Positions 27,390-36,732 of a stretch of 64,000 nucleotides of DNA are shown one piece after another. The stretch is taken from positions 248,001 to 312,000 of the forward strand of contig NZ_BDAC01000001.1 in NCBI RefSeq assembly GCF_002091635.1, in the 5' to 3' direction. Positions within the stretch are counted from its first letter, which is position 1, and each line of letters starts with the position of its first letter. The translations under genes were made by a program, and so were the position numbers. The notes under the pieces were generated by a model. That model saw nothing but the letters and a program-made list of their open reading frames with translations, was not told where the DNA came from and made no database searches. The DNA comes from Pseudomonas indica NBRC 103045 (GTDB lineage Bacteria; Pseudomonadota; Gammaproteobacteria; Pseudomonadales; Pseudomonadaceae).

Positions 27390-28544
27390 TCAGACTCCAC
27401 TCGGGCTCAGGCAATAGTGCTGGATCAGCTCGCGCAGCAGCCGGACGCTCGGCTCCAGGCGCGCCATCTCGAGGTACTCGTCAGGCTGGTGGGCGCAGGC
27501 GATATCGCCGGGGCCGAGCACCAGGGTTTCGCAACCGAGCTGCTGAAGATACGGCGCCTCGGTGCCGAAGGCTACCGCACCGGCGGCATGGCCGGTGAGC
27601 CGCTCGGCCACATGCACCAGTTCGGCGTTGGCGGCCTGCTCGTAGGGCGGCACGCTAGGAAACAGCGGGGCGAAGTCGATCTTCACCTGGTGCCGCTCGG
27701 CCAGCGGTTGCAGGCGTTGGCGGATTTCCAGGCGCAGGTGCTCCGGCGCCATGCCCGGCAACGGACGCAGATCGAACTCCAGGGAACACTGCCCGCAGAT
27801 GCGATTGGGATTGTCGCCGCCATGGATGCAGCCCAGGTTGAGGGTCGGCTGCGGTACGTTGAACAGCGGGTTACGGTATTCCTTTTGCCACTGGCTGCGT
27901 AGCGCCAGCAACTCGCCGATCGCCTCGTGCATGGCCTCCAGGGCGCTATGCCCGAGGCTCGGGTCGGACGAGTGACCGCTACGGCCGAGGATATCGATGC
28001 GTTCCATCATCACGCCCTTGTGCAGGCGGATCGGCCGCAGTCCGGTCGGCTCGCCGATCACCGCGGCGCGACCGAGCGGCCGTCCGGCATCGGCCAGGGC
28101 ACGGGCGCCGGACATGGAGCTTTCTTCGTCGCAAGTGGCGAGGATCAGCAGCGGCTGCTTGAACGGCTGCGCGAGCAGCGGCCGCACCGCCTCGACGATC
28201 AGCGCGAAGAAGCCCTTCATGTCGCAACTGCCGAGGCCGTACCAACGGCCGTCGCGCTCGTCCAGGCGCAGCGGATCGCTCTTCCACAGGGCGGCGTCGA
28301 AGGGCACGGTGTCGCTGTGGCCGGCCAGCACCAGCCCGCCGGGGCCGCTGCCGTAGCTGGCGAGCAGGTTGAACTTGCCGGGCACCACCTCCTGCACTTC
28401 ACAGGCGAAGCCGAGGTCACCCAGCCAGGTGGCGAGCAGATCGATCACCGGTCGGTTGGTCTGGTCCCAGTGCGGCTGGGTACAGCTCACCGAGGGCGCG
28501 GCGATCAGCGCGGCGAAGGCGTCTTTGAGGGAGGGAACGGGCAT
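27390..28544 (-). CDS. argE: acetylornithine deacetylase
   Basis: 384 residues of the M20 metallopeptidase family. Metal ligands are recognisable: H in LAGHSDTVPFD (about 80), D in GLGSCDMKGFF (about 112), and the catalytic/ligand acids in TCDEESSMSGA (about 145). It removes acetate from N-acetylornithine to give ornithine. The C-terminal block FGTEAPYLQQLGCETLVLGPG is usual for ArgE. Placed next to argA, it seems redundant with the ArgJ acetyl-recycling route that most Pseudomonas have (family knowledge), so it may have another preferred substrate. Confidence 0.92.
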   Translation of the reverse strand: MPVPSLKDAFAALIAAPSVSCTQPHWDQTNRPVIDLLATWLGDLGFACEVQEVVPGKFNLLASYGSGPGGLVLAGHSDTVPFDAALWKSDPLRLDERDGRWYGLGSCDMKGFFALIVEAVRPLLAQPFKQPLLILATCDEESSMSGARALADAGRPLGRAAVIGEPTGLRPIRLHKGVMMERIDILGRSGHSSDPSLGHSALEAMHEAIGELLALRSQWQKEYRNPLFNVPQPTLNLGCIHGGDNPNRICGQCSLEFDLRPLPGMAPEHLRLEIRQRLQPLAERHQVKIDFAPLFPSVPPYEQAANAELVHVAERLTGHAAGAVAFGTEAPYLQQLGCETLVLGPGDIACAHQPDEYLEMARLEPSVRLLRELIQHYCLSPSGV

Positions 28545-28629
28545 CGGCGATTCTCCGGCAGCAGGCCTCCATCATGGACCATCGCCGCAACGGAATAAAC
28601 CGGCCCCGCCCGTCGGAATGCAGCGGTCT

Positions 28630-28656
28630 GGCGGACACGCAGGGCGCGTGTCCGCC
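28630..28656 (-). terminator. strong hairpin after the pit gene
   Basis: A perfect 11-base stem, GGCGGACACGC and GCGTGTCCGCC, with loop AGGGC, eight bases beyond the pit stop codon. The stability suggests transcription ends here, although no T run follows on the minus strand, so it may be a Rho-assisted or REP-like end. Confidence 0.55.
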
Positions 28657-28664
28657 TTCGACGG

Positions 28665-29927
28665 TCAGGCAAAGATGCCTTTGAGGATCAGGAAGAACAG
28701 GATCGACAGGGCCGCACCCACCGGCAGGGTGATGATCCAGGACATGAAGATCGAGCCGATCACACCCAGGTTCAACGCACCGATACCCCGCGCGATACCG
28801 ACGCCCAGCACGGCACCGACCAGGGTGTGGGTGGTGGATACCGGCAGGCCGATGGCCGAGGCACCCACCACGGTGGTGGCGGTGGCCAACTCGGCGGCGA
28901 AGCCACGGCTCGGAGTCAGCTCGGTGATTTCCTTGCCGATGGTGGCGATCACCTTGTAGCCGTAGGTGGCCAGGCCGATGACGATCCCCACGGCGCCGAG
29001 CAGCAGCACCCAGCTCGGCAGCGCGGCCTTGGCACCCACCGCCTCGCCGCCGGACTGGATCACGCCGACGATGGCGGCCAGCGGACCGACCGCGTTGGCC
29101 ACGTCGTTGGAGCCATGGGCGAAGGCCATGGAGCAGGCGGTGAAGATCATCAGCACGGCGAAGACCTTCTCCACGCTGGAGAAGTGGAACGCCTTGTCCG
29201 CTTCCTCATCGACATGGATGCGACTGAGGATCGCGACGCCCAGCAGCATGACCAGGACACCGACAGCCACGGCCAGCAGCAGGCTCTGGTTGCTGCTGAG
29301 GTTCAGGCCGATGTGCTTGAGCCCCTTGGACAGCGTCATCACCGCCACCATGAAGCCGGTGAGGAACATGTACAGCGGCACGAAGCGCTTGGCGTTCTTG
29401 AACGGGCTGTCGGTGTCGATGATCAGCTTCTGCACGCTCATGAACAGGCCGAAAGCGACCACGCCGGACAGCACCGGAGAAATCACCCAGCTGGCGACGA
29501 TGGGGCCGACGCCACTCCACTTCACCGCATCCATGGAAATGCCGACGGCCGCGAAACCGATCACCGCGCCGACGATGGAGTGGGTCGTGGAGACCGGCCA
29601 GCCCTTCATGGACGCGATCAGCAGCCAGGTCCCCGCCGCCAGCAGCGCCGACATCATGCCCAGCACCATCAGCTCAGGCGAAATCAGCGACGCATCGACG
29701 ATGCCGCTCTTGATGGTCTCGGTGACCTGGCCACCTGCCAGGTAAGCACCGCAGAATTCGAAGACCATGGCGACGACAATCGCCTGCTTGATGGTGAGGG
29801 CTCGCGAGCCCACCGAGGTCCCCATGGCGTTCGCCACGTCGTTGGCACCCACGCCCCAGGCCATGAAGAAACCGAACAGGCAGGCAAGCAGCAGGAGTAC
29901 GAAACCGTAGTCCGTGATCAGAGACAT
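28665..29927 (-). CDS. Pit-type low-affinity inorganic phosphate transporter
   Basis: 420 residues from ATG at 29927 (MSLITDYGFVLLLLACLFG); the frame remains open upstream but only into the preceding gene. It is a polytopic inner-membrane protein with about ten hydrophobic segments. The family's duplicated signature is present: GVGANDVANAMGTSVGS near residue 25 and FAHGSNDVANAVGPLA near 280. These carry metal-phosphate with protons into the cell. The DUF47 gene directly upstream (40-base gap) is the usual partner and regulator of such Pit proteins. Confidence 0.92.
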   Translation of the reverse strand: MSLITDYGFVLLLLACLFGFFMAWGVGANDVANAMGTSVGSRALTIKQAIVVAMVFEFCGAYLAGGQVTETIKSGIVDASLISPELMVLGMMSALLAAGTWLLIASMKGWPVSTTHSIVGAVIGFAAVGISMDAVKWSGVGPIVASWVISPVLSGVVAFGLFMSVQKLIIDTDSPFKNAKRFVPLYMFLTGFMVAVMTLSKGLKHIGLNLSSNQSLLLAVAVGVLVMLLGVAILSRIHVDEEADKAFHFSSVEKVFAVLMIFTACSMAFAHGSNDVANAVGPLAAIVGVIQSGGEAVGAKAALPSWVLLLGAVGIVIGLATYGYKVIATIGKEITELTPSRGFAAELATATTVVGASAIGLPVSTTHTLVGAVLGVGIARGIGALNLGVIGSIFMSWIITLPVGAALSILFFLILKGIFA

Positions 29928-29967
29928 AAGCGTTTTCTCGTTCGAATCCCAGAAAGGACGCTGGCGC

Positions 29968-30645
29968 TCATCGCGCCAGCAATTGTTCCAGTCGGTTGCC
30001 CACGCGCTGGGCACGGTCGGCGACGTCGCCGATCCAGTCGATGATCTGATAGAGGAACATCACATCGACCGGGGGGAGATCCTTTTCCAGTTTGAACAGG
30101 CCGCGGCGCACTTCGATCTGCAGACGGTCGGTGTCCTGCTCGATGGCGTCCAGCTCTTCGATCAGGTTTTCCACCAGCACCGCCTCGCGGCCGCCGAAAC
30201 CGGTTTCCAGCAACTCGTCCAGCTCGTTCATCGCCTTCAGTGCCTGGGCGCTGGCGTCCACGGTGCGCTGGACGTAGGTCAGCATCAGCGGCTGCAGGGC
30301 TTCCGGCACGGTCATGCAGCGGCCGAGCATCAGGCCGGCGATGTCCTTGGCGCGGTTGGCGACTTTGTCCTGTACACTCAGCAGCTCCAGCAGATCCGAA
30401 CGCGGAACCGGCAGGAACAGGCTCTTGGGCAGGTGCAGGCGCACGCTCTTCTTGAGCTTGTCGGCTTCCTTCTCCAGACGCACCATCTCCTGCTGCACCT
30501 GTTCCACTCTGTCCCAGTCTTCCGCCACTACAGCCTGGAAGAAGGGCATCAGATTCGCCGCGCACTCGTGGGCCTTGGCGATGTGCTGTTGCATCGGGCC
30601 GATGGGCGACCGGCCGAACAGACTGACGAAGGGATTGGTTGGCAT
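29968..30645 (-). CDS. DUF47 (PhoU-like) family protein, partner of the Pit transporter
   Basis: 225 residues from ATG at 30645 (MPTNPFVSLFGRSPIGPMQQ), with a possible upstream extension that is not conserved. The whole protein is a helical PhoU-like bundle, rich in charged heptad-like stretches (EEADKLKKSVRLHL-type and DAIEQDTDRLQIEV). DUF47 proteins are encoded next to Pit transporters and are thought to modulate phosphate entry. Divergent from the CYTH gene. Confidence 0.9.
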   Translation of the reverse strand: MPTNPFVSLFGRSPIGPMQQHIAKAHECAANLMPFFQAVVAEDWDRVEQVQQEMVRLEKEADKLKKSVRLHLPKSLFLPVPRSDLLELLSVQDKVANRAKDIAGLMLGRCMTVPEALQPLMLTYVQRTVDASAQALKAMNELDELLETGFGGREAVLVENLIEELDAIEQDTDRLQIEVRRGLFKLEKDLPPVDVMFLYQIIDWIGDVADRAQRVGNRLEQLLAR

Positions 30646-30756
30646 AGGGTGAACCCCGTTTTTAAGAGGCGGCAAGTATACGGATCGCCCCGTGGACCTG
30701 CCAGCATGCGTCATCGGGCTGCAACTTTTTCATGATAGGCGCTTGGACTCCGCACC

Positions 30757-32121
30757 ATGGTCAAAGAAACCGAAATCAAGCTGCGCGCCAGTCGCGACAC
30801 GCTCGCCGCACTGCGCGAACATCCGTTGCTGAAAAAACGCAACAAGAGCGGCTGGGAACGCCGCGAACTCTTCAACCAGTATTACGACAGCGCCGAGCGC
30901 GACTTGGCTCGGGCCAAGGTGGCGCTGCGCCTGCGCCGCGACGGCGAGCAGTACATCCAGACCCTGAAGAGCCGCGGCCAGAGCGTCGCCGGGCTGTCCG
31001 AGCGCAACGAATGGGATTGGTACCTGGACAAACCCAAGCTCGACCCGAAGAAGCTCACCGACGAGTGCTGGCCAGCCAGCCTGGCCGGGCTGGACAAGAA
31101 GTGCCTGAAGCCGATCTTCACCACCGACTTCGTTCGCGAACGGGCGGAAATCGCCTGGGGGCGCGGCAAGGCCAAGGTGGTGATCGAAGCGGCGCTGGAC
31201 TTGGGCAAGGTCATCGCCGGGAAGCAGGAAGAAGAAATCTGCGAGCTGGAACTGGAACTGCGCCAGGGCGAACCGGAAGCGCTGCTGGAACTCGCCGCGG
31301 AGCTGGCCGCCGACCTGCCGCTGATGCCCTGCGACATCAGCAAGGCCGAGCGCGGCTACCGGCTGTTCGATGAAAACAGCTACGCCCTCAGCCTGCCCGC
31401 GCCCGAACTGGACGCCCTGATGCCGCTGGACGACGCTTTCGCCGCACTGGCCTGGCATCTGCTCGGCAGCAGCCAGCGCCTCGCCGAACAATACCGCTTC
31501 AACGGCCATTGGCGTCTGCTCGGCCTATGGCTTGGCCAGTTGGCCGAGCTGCGTGCCCTGCTCGGCAGCCTCGGCCAGGCCGTGCCCCGGGCCAGCAGCC
31601 GCGAACTGCGCGAAAGCCTGGACGCGCTGCTCATGGACTGGCGCCCGCGCCTGCAGGATGGGCAGCACAGCGAAGAAAGCCGGCAGGCCGCCGTCGGGCA
31701 GTTCGCCGAGGAGCTGGCCGGCACCCGCTGGGGCCTGTTCTCGCTGCAGGCCTCGCGCTGGCTGCTCGGCCGTGCCTGGGTGTCCGCCCGCAACGAGCGC
31801 GGCCAGCGCCAGGGTGCCGCCCCCCTGGGCCGCTGGCTGCCACGCATGCTCGCCGAAGAGGCCCAGGCTCTGCCGCTGACCCGCTACCAGCGGCAGCCGG
31901 AGGACCTCGCCGAGCAGTTGCCGCGCATCGAGCGCATGCTGGTCTGGCTGCGCCTGGCCCGCGGCGCGCTGGAGCTGCCGGAAGTCGACCGTCTGTACGG
32001 GGAACTGAACAAACTGGCGGCCCTCGCCGTCCAGCCCCTGGACGACGAGCAGTGCGAGCTGCGTACGGCCCAGGCACAGACGTTGATCTCCCTGCCTGCC
32101 TGGAAGGCCTTGCAGAAATAA
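30757..32121 (+). CDS. CYTH-domain protein (inorganic triphosphatase-like)
   Basis: 454 residues. The N-terminal CYTH tunnel domain (1-205) begins with the catalytic ExExK motif as KETEIKLRAS (E4, E6, K8) and includes ALRLRRDGEQYIQTLKS and EICELELELRQGE. The rest, about 220-454, is a helical region with several R and W residues that corresponds in position to the CHAD-type region of E. coli YgiF. YgiF-like enzymes hydrolyse inorganic triphosphate using Mg2+. The phosphate-related neighbours (pit, DUF47) fit a role in polyphosphate or triphosphate turnover. The C-terminal identification is weaker than the N-terminal one. Confidence 0.85.
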   Translation: MVKETEIKLRASRDTLAALREHPLLKKRNKSGWERRELFNQYYDSAERDLARAKVALRLRRDGEQYIQTLKSRGQSVAGLSERNEWDWYLDKPKLDPKKLTDECWPASLAGLDKKCLKPIFTTDFVRERAEIAWGRGKAKVVIEAALDLGKVIAGKQEEEICELELELRQGEPEALLELAAELAADLPLMPCDISKAERGYRLFDENSYALSLPAPELDALMPLDDAFAALAWHLLGSSQRLAEQYRFNGHWRLLGLWLGQLAELRALLGSLGQAVPRASSRELRESLDALLMDWRPRLQDGQHSEESRQAAVGQFAEELAGTRWGLFSLQASRWLLGRAWVSARNERGQRQGAAPLGRWLPRMLAEEAQALPLTRYQRQPEDLAEQLPRIERMLVWLRLARGALELPEVDRLYGELNKLAALAVQPLDDEQCELRTAQAQTLISLPAWKALQK

Positions 32122-32139
32122 AGGAAGCGCGCCGGGACC

Positions 32140-32781
32140 ATGCTCAGACAAAGCCTACGATCCGTTTTCGCCACTTGGCTCACCGGCCTCCTGGCGTTGC
32201 TGCCCCTGGCCCTGACCCTGGCGCTGCTGGCCTGGGTGGTTAGCCTGCTGAACCGCCTGGTGGGCCCCTCCACCCTGGTCGGTCAACTGTTCGCCACCCT
32301 CGGCCAGCCGTTCGCCAGCAACCCGTACCTGGCCTACCTGTTGGGCAGCCTGGTGTTGCTGGGGAGCCTCTACCCCCTCGGGCTCGCCGTGCAGTTGGGA
32401 TTGCGTCGGCCGCTGGCCTGGCTGATCGACGTCACCCTGCGGCGTACCCCGCTGATCGGCAACCTCTACAACCTGGCGGATCGCTTCGTCGGCCTGTTGG
32501 ACCGCGAGAAGAACCCGGACATCGGTGCCATGAGCCCGGTCTGGTGCTTTTTCGGCGGGGACGGCGCGGCCGTGCTGGCACTGCTGCCTAGCCCGGATCC
32601 CGTCGAACTAGAGGGCCGGCCGCACTACGCAATCCTGGTCCCGACCGCACCGATACCGGTCGGCGGCGGGCTGATCTACGTCCCGGTGGACTGGGTGCGC
32701 CCGGCCCACATGGGCGTCGACGACCTGAGCGCCATCTACGTCTCCATGGGCCTCACCCCGCCTCCGCCGCGCAAGGACTAA
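32140..32781 (+). CDS. DUF502 family inner-membrane protein
   Basis: 213 residues. Two hydrophobic segments at about 12-37 and 62-85, then the DUF502 core: RRTPLIGNLYNLADRFVGLL near 110 and GGGLIYVPVDWVRPAHMGVDD near 175. Its function is not established. It starts 18 bases after the CYTH gene, so the two form an operon. Its stop is 4 bases from the convergent Lrp gene. Confidence 0.88.
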   Translation: MLRQSLRSVFATWLTGLLALLPLALTLALLAWVVSLLNRLVGPSTLVGQLFATLGQPFASNPYLAYLLGSLVLLGSLYPLGLAVQLGLRRPLAWLIDVTLRRTPLIGNLYNLADRFVGLLDREKNPDIGAMSPVWCFFGGDGAAVLALLPSPDPVELEGRPHYAILVPTAPIPVGGGLIYVPVDWVRPAHMGVDDLSAIYVSMGLTPPPPRKD

Positions 32782-32784
32782 GTT

Positions 32785-33249
32785 TCACACCGGCAGCGCG
32801 GTAGTCGACTTGATCTCCGACAGCGCGACGATGGAGTTCACCTCCTGGATACCCGGCACCTGCGAGAGCTTCTCGAAGAAGAAGCGCTCGTAGGCCTCGA
32901 TGTCGCGGGTCACGATGCGCAGCATGAAATCCACCGTCCCCATCAGAACGTGGCATTCCAGCACCTCGGGAAAGCCGCGCATGGCCTCGGCGAACTCGGT
33001 GAGGTTGGAGCGACCGTGGGCGTTGAGCTTCACCTGGGCGAAGATTTGTGCGTTCAGGCCGACCTTGCGGCGGTCCAGCAGGGTGACCTGGCCACGGATC
33101 ACCCCTTCCTCCTTCAGCCGCTGGATACGCCGCCAGCATGGCGACTGGGACAAGCCCACCCGCTCGGCGATCTCCGCGGTGGACAGGCTGGCGTCCTCCT
33201 GCAGCAGGGCGAGGATGCGGCGGTCGAAATTGTCCAGCATGACGGACAT
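32785..33249 (-). CDS. Lrp/AsnC-family transcriptional regulator
   Basis: 154 residues from ATG at 33249 (MSVMLDNFDRRIL); the ATG three codons later is equally possible. A helix-turn-helix is at about 6-60 (LQEDASLSTAEIAERVGLSQSPCWRRIQRL), followed by the ligand-binding RAM domain (VKLNAHGRSNL, ECHVLMGTVDFMLRI). These form octamers around DNA and respond to amino acids. The divergent gene at 33378 is the likely target; the 129-base region between them contains an AT-rich stretch. The effector is unknown. Confidence 0.9.
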   Translation of the reverse strand: MSVMLDNFDRRILALLQEDASLSTAEIAERVGLSQSPCWRRIQRLKEEGVIRGQVTLLDRRKVGLNAQIFAQVKLNAHGRSNLTEFAEAMRGFPEVLECHVLMGTVDFMLRIVTRDIEAYERFFFEKLSQVPGIQEVNSIVALSEIKSTTALPV

Positions 33250-33377
33250 AAGTTTTTCTCGAAATGGATAAAACGAGGCAAGACTATCCCAGTCGCTCGC
33301 CACAGGGGACCAATAAGGCAGAAAAAACCGCTCCGGAGCTGGAAAACTGTCCACATCGAAACGACAGGAGCATCCGC

Positions 33378-33743
33378 ATGCCCGCCCACGCCAGCGCCAA
33401 CCCCCTTCACCTCGTACCGTCCGTGCCGCTGGATCACCGGGCGGACGCCTGGAACGGCGCCGCCATCCGCCTGATCGACGCGCACTTCCATATCCAGGCG
33501 GATGCCGAGCCGGACGTGCTCTGCCGCCTGCTCGGTTTCTTCGCGCAACAGCAATTGACGCCGTCGGACGTCAGCGCGCACCGCGAAGACGACGACCGGT
33601 TCGCCCTGACCATCCGCCATCCGTCGCTCTGCGCCCGACGCGCGGAAGTGATCGCACAGAAGATGCGCAGCCTGGTCAGCGTTTTCGCGGTCGAACTCCG
33701 AGAGGCAACCGCATTGGCGCCCAGGATCGAAGCCCAGGCGTAA
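33378..33743 (+). CDS. ACT-domain-like small protein (hypothetical)
   Basis: 121 residues from ATG at 33378 with AGGAG 7 bases upstream. No firm family is recognised. The region from about 30 to 115 reads like an ACT/ferredoxin-like fold: a hydrophobic strand (IRLIDAHFHIQ), a helix with the motif PDVLCRLLGFFAQQQLTP, a strand (DVSAHREDDDRFALTIR), and a second helix (AEVIAQKMRSLVSVFAVEL), similar in layout to small regulatory subunits of acetolactate synthase. Placed divergently from an Lrp-type regulator, an amino-acid-sensing role is suggested. That is inference. Confidence 0.65.
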   Translation: MPAHASANPLHLVPSVPLDHRADAWNGAAIRLIDAHFHIQADAEPDVLCRLLGFFAQQQLTPSDVSAHREDDDRFALTIRHPSLCARRAEVIAQKMRSLVSVFAVELREATALAPRIEAQA

Positions 33744-33878
33744 CCCATCGTTCCAGGCTGGGGACTTGATCACGCTTGGCGCTTCGCCCCGCACCGCGTA
33801 ATCGGGCATGCTATGGACAAACGGAAGAGAGGTCCCAATGACCTAAGCTTCCAGAGTCGAAAGTGGTCGAGGAACCCC

Positions 33879-35663
33879 ATGACAGCGTTCGCTTCATCCG
33901 CCCAGGACCGTTGGCTGGATCTCAACGACGTGCTCCGCGAGCTGGTCAACCAGGGCCGGGTGGACCAGAACACCGCCGAGCAGTGCCTGGCGATCCGTCG
34001 CAGCGCGGTGAACAACCAGCAGCACCCGCTGGAATTCCTCGCCGCCCAGCAGATCGACGACCTCACCCGGCCGGGCAGGAAACTCGACCTCGACACCTTG
34101 ACCCGCTGGCTCGCCGACTTTTCCGGCCAACCCTACCTGCGCATCGACCCGCTGAAAGTGGACGTCGCCGCGGTAACGCCGCTGATGTCCCACGCCTTCG
34201 CCCAGCGGCACAAGATTCTCGCCGTGGAAGTGACGCCGGACATGGTGACCATCGCCAGCGCGCAACCCTTGGTACACAGCTGGGAAAGCAACCTGACCCA
34301 CGTGCTGAAACGGCCGATCAAGCGGGTGGTGGCCAACCCGGCGGACATCCAGCGCTTCACCCAGGAGTTCTATCGCCTGGCCCGCTCCGTCAGCGGCGCC
34401 AGCGCCGCCGACCAGAAGGTCAGCGGCGTCGGCAACTTCGAGCAATTAGTCAACCTCGGCTCCGGCGACCAGGAGCCGGACGCCAACGACGCGCACATCG
34501 TCAACATCGTCGACTGGCTGTTCCAGTACGCCTTCCAGCAGCGCGCCAGCGATATCCACATCGAGCCGCGCCGCGAACAGGGCACCGTGCGCTTCCGCAT
34601 CGACGGCGTGCTGCACAACGTCTATCAGTTCCCGCCTCAGGTCACCATGGCGGTGGTCAGCCGCCTGAAGAGCCTCGGCCGGATGAACGTGGCCGAGAAG
34701 CGCAAACCGCAGGACGGCCGGGTGAAGACCAAGACCCCGGACGGCGGCGAAGTGGAGCTGCGCCTGGCCACCCTGCCCACCGCCTTCGGCGAGAAGATGG
34801 TGATGCGGATCTTCGACCCCGAAGTGCTGTTGAAAAGCTTCGACGCCCTCGGCTTCTCCCTGGACGACCTGCGCCGCTGGCAAGGCATGACCAACCAGCC
34901 CAACGGCATCATCCTGGTCACCGGCCCCACCGGCTCGGGCAAGACCACCACGCTGTACACCACGCTCAAGCAGCTCGCCACTTCCGAAGTGAACGTCTGC
35001 ACCATCGAAGACCCGATCGAGATGATCGAGCCGGCGTTCAACCAGATGCAGGTCCAGCACAACATCGACCTGACCTTCGCCAGCGGCGTGCGCGCCCTGA
35101 TGCGCCAGGACCCGGACATCATCATGGTCGGCGAGATCCGCGACCTGGAAACCGCCGAGATGGCGATCCAGGCGGCGCTGACCGGCCACCTGGTGCTCTC
35201 CACCCTGCATACCAACGATGCGCCCAGCGCGGTGACGCGCCTGCTCGAACTCGGCGTGCCGCACTACCTGATCAAGGCCACCGTGCTGGGTGTCATGGCC
35301 CAGCGCCTGGTGCGCACCCTCTGTCCGCATTGCAAGGCACCGACGGAGCTGAGCGAAGAGGACTGGCAGAGCCTGACCAAGCCCTGGAGCGCCCCACTGC
35401 CGACAGGCGCCCACCGCGCGGTGGGCTGCCTGGAATGCCGAGACACTGGCTACCGTGGGCGCGCCGGGGTCTACGAGATCATGCTGCTCAACGATGCGAT
35501 CAAGCCGCTGATCACCGCCGACACCGACCTGGTCGCCTTGCGCCGCCAGGCATTCAAGGACGGCATGCGCAGCCTGCGCCTGTCCGGCGCGCAGAAGATC
35601 GCCGCCGGCCTGACCACCCTCGAAGAAGTGCTGCGCGTGACACCGCAGAGCGAGCAGAAGTAG
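33879..35663 (+). CDS. GspE/PilB-family secretion ATPase, orphan
   Basis: 594 residues from ATG at 33879, preceded by GAGGAA. An N-terminal domain of the GspE type (about 20-170), then the ATPase: GPTGSGKTTTLYTTLKQL (Walker A near 350), TIEDPIEMI, Asp/His boxes near 400-420, Walker B PDIIMVGEIRD near 410-420, STLHTNDAPSAV, and a zinc four-cysteine region (CPHC and CLECRDTG) near 485-530. No pseudopilin, secretin or inner-membrane partner lies near it. The P. aeruginosa counterpart is, to my memory, annotated only as a secretion ATPase. Its partner machine is unknown. Confidence 0.9.
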   Translation: MTAFASSAQDRWLDLNDVLRELVNQGRVDQNTAEQCLAIRRSAVNNQQHPLEFLAAQQIDDLTRPGRKLDLDTLTRWLADFSGQPYLRIDPLKVDVAAVTPLMSHAFAQRHKILAVEVTPDMVTIASAQPLVHSWESNLTHVLKRPIKRVVANPADIQRFTQEFYRLARSVSGASAADQKVSGVGNFEQLVNLGSGDQEPDANDAHIVNIVDWLFQYAFQQRASDIHIEPRREQGTVRFRIDGVLHNVYQFPPQVTMAVVSRLKSLGRMNVAEKRKPQDGRVKTKTPDGGEVELRLATLPTAFGEKMVMRIFDPEVLLKSFDALGFSLDDLRRWQGMTNQPNGIILVTGPTGSGKTTTLYTTLKQLATSEVNVCTIEDPIEMIEPAFNQMQVQHNIDLTFASGVRALMRQDPDIIMVGEIRDLETAEMAIQAALTGHLVLSTLHTNDAPSAVTRLLELGVPHYLIKATVLGVMAQRLVRTLCPHCKAPTELSEEDWQSLTKPWSAPLPTGAHRAVGCLECRDTGYRGRAGVYEIMLLNDAIKPLITADTDLVALRRQAFKDGMRSLRLSGAQKIAAGLTTLEEVLRVTPQSEQK

Positions 35664-35809
35664 CGATAGGCCCCTCGACCCGCTCTGGGGCGGGCATCTC
35701 AGGGCAGGGGCCCATGACTAATTCCCGTTTTCGGGAACCCATACCGGCAAGCTACTGGCGCTCCGCCTAAACTCAGCGTGTTTTCTCCCAACCGCAGGAG
35801 CCGTCTCCG

Positions 35810-36730
35810 ATGGAAATCGGAACAGTCATTCTTCTCTTCGTCGGCCTCGCCATCGCCGTGGTCTTCATGGGCTTCAAGGTGGTGCCGCAGGGCTACCAAT
35901 GGACGGTCGAACGCTTCGGCCGCTACACCAACACCCTCAAGCCGGGCCTGAACATCATCGTTCCGGTGATGGACCGCATCGGCCGCAAGCTCAACGTGAT
36001 GGAAAGCGTGCTGGACATCCCGCCGCAGGAAGTCATCAGCGCCGACAACGCCATCGTGCAGATCGACGCGGTGTGCTTCTTCCAGGTGATCAACGCGGCC
36101 CAGGCGGCCTACGAGGTGAACAACCTGGAGCTGGCCATCCGCAACCTGGTGATGACCAACATCCGCACCGTGCTCGGTTCCATGGAGCTGGACGCCATGC
36201 TCAGCCAGCGCGACGCCATCAACGAACGCCTGCTCAAGACCGTGGACGAGGCAACCGCCCCCTGGGGCATCAAGATCACCCGCATCGAGATCAAGGACAT
36301 CACGCCACCGTCCGACCTGGTCGAGGCCATGGCCAGCCAGATGAAAGCCGAACGCCTCAAGCGTGCGCAGATTCTCGAGGCCGAGGGCAAGCGCCAGGCC
36401 GAAATCCTCACCGCCGAAGGCGAGAAGCAGGCGCAGATCCTCAAGGCCGAAGGCGAACGCCAGGCCGCCTTCCTCGAAGCCGAGGCCCGCGAACGGGCGG
36501 CCGCCGCCGAAGCGGAGGCGACCCGCATGGTGTCCGAGGCGATCGCCGCCGGTAACGTGCAGGCGGTGAACTACTTCGTCGCCCAGAAGTACATCGACGC
36601 CCTCGGCCAGCTCGCCGCGTCGGACAACAGCAAGATCGTCCTGATGCCGCTGGAAGCCAGCCAGGTGATCGGCGCGGTTGGCGGCATCGGCGAGATCGTC
36701 AAGGCGACGTTCGACGGCAAGAAGAGCTGA
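35810..36730 (+). CDS. SPFH/band-7 membrane protein (QmcA/stomatin type)
   Basis: 306 residues. An N-terminal membrane segment at about 5-25 ([17 protein letters not shown]), then the SPFH domain ([55 protein letters not shown]), then an alanine/glutamate-rich coiled coil (about 185-255, repeating [20 protein letters not shown]-type heptads). Such proteins form ring assemblies at the inner membrane and affect membrane quality control. It overlaps in context with NfeD, whose start lies 2 bases after this stop. Confidence 0.93.
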   Translation: MEIGTVILLFVGLAIAVVFMGFKVVPQGYQWTVERFGRYTNTLKPGLNIIVPVMDRIGRKLNVMESVLDIPPQEVISADNAIVQIDAVCFFQVINAAQAAYEVNNLELAIRNLVMTNIRTVLGSMELDAMLSQRDAINERLLKTVDEATAPWGIKITRIEIKDITPPSDLVEAMASQMKAERLKRAQILEAEGKRQAEILTAEGEKQAQILKAEGERQAAFLEAEARERAAAAEAEATRMVSEAIAAGNVQAVNYFVAQKYIDALGQLAASDNSKIVLMPLEASQVIGAVGGIGEIVKATFDGKKS

Positions 36731-36732
36731 CC

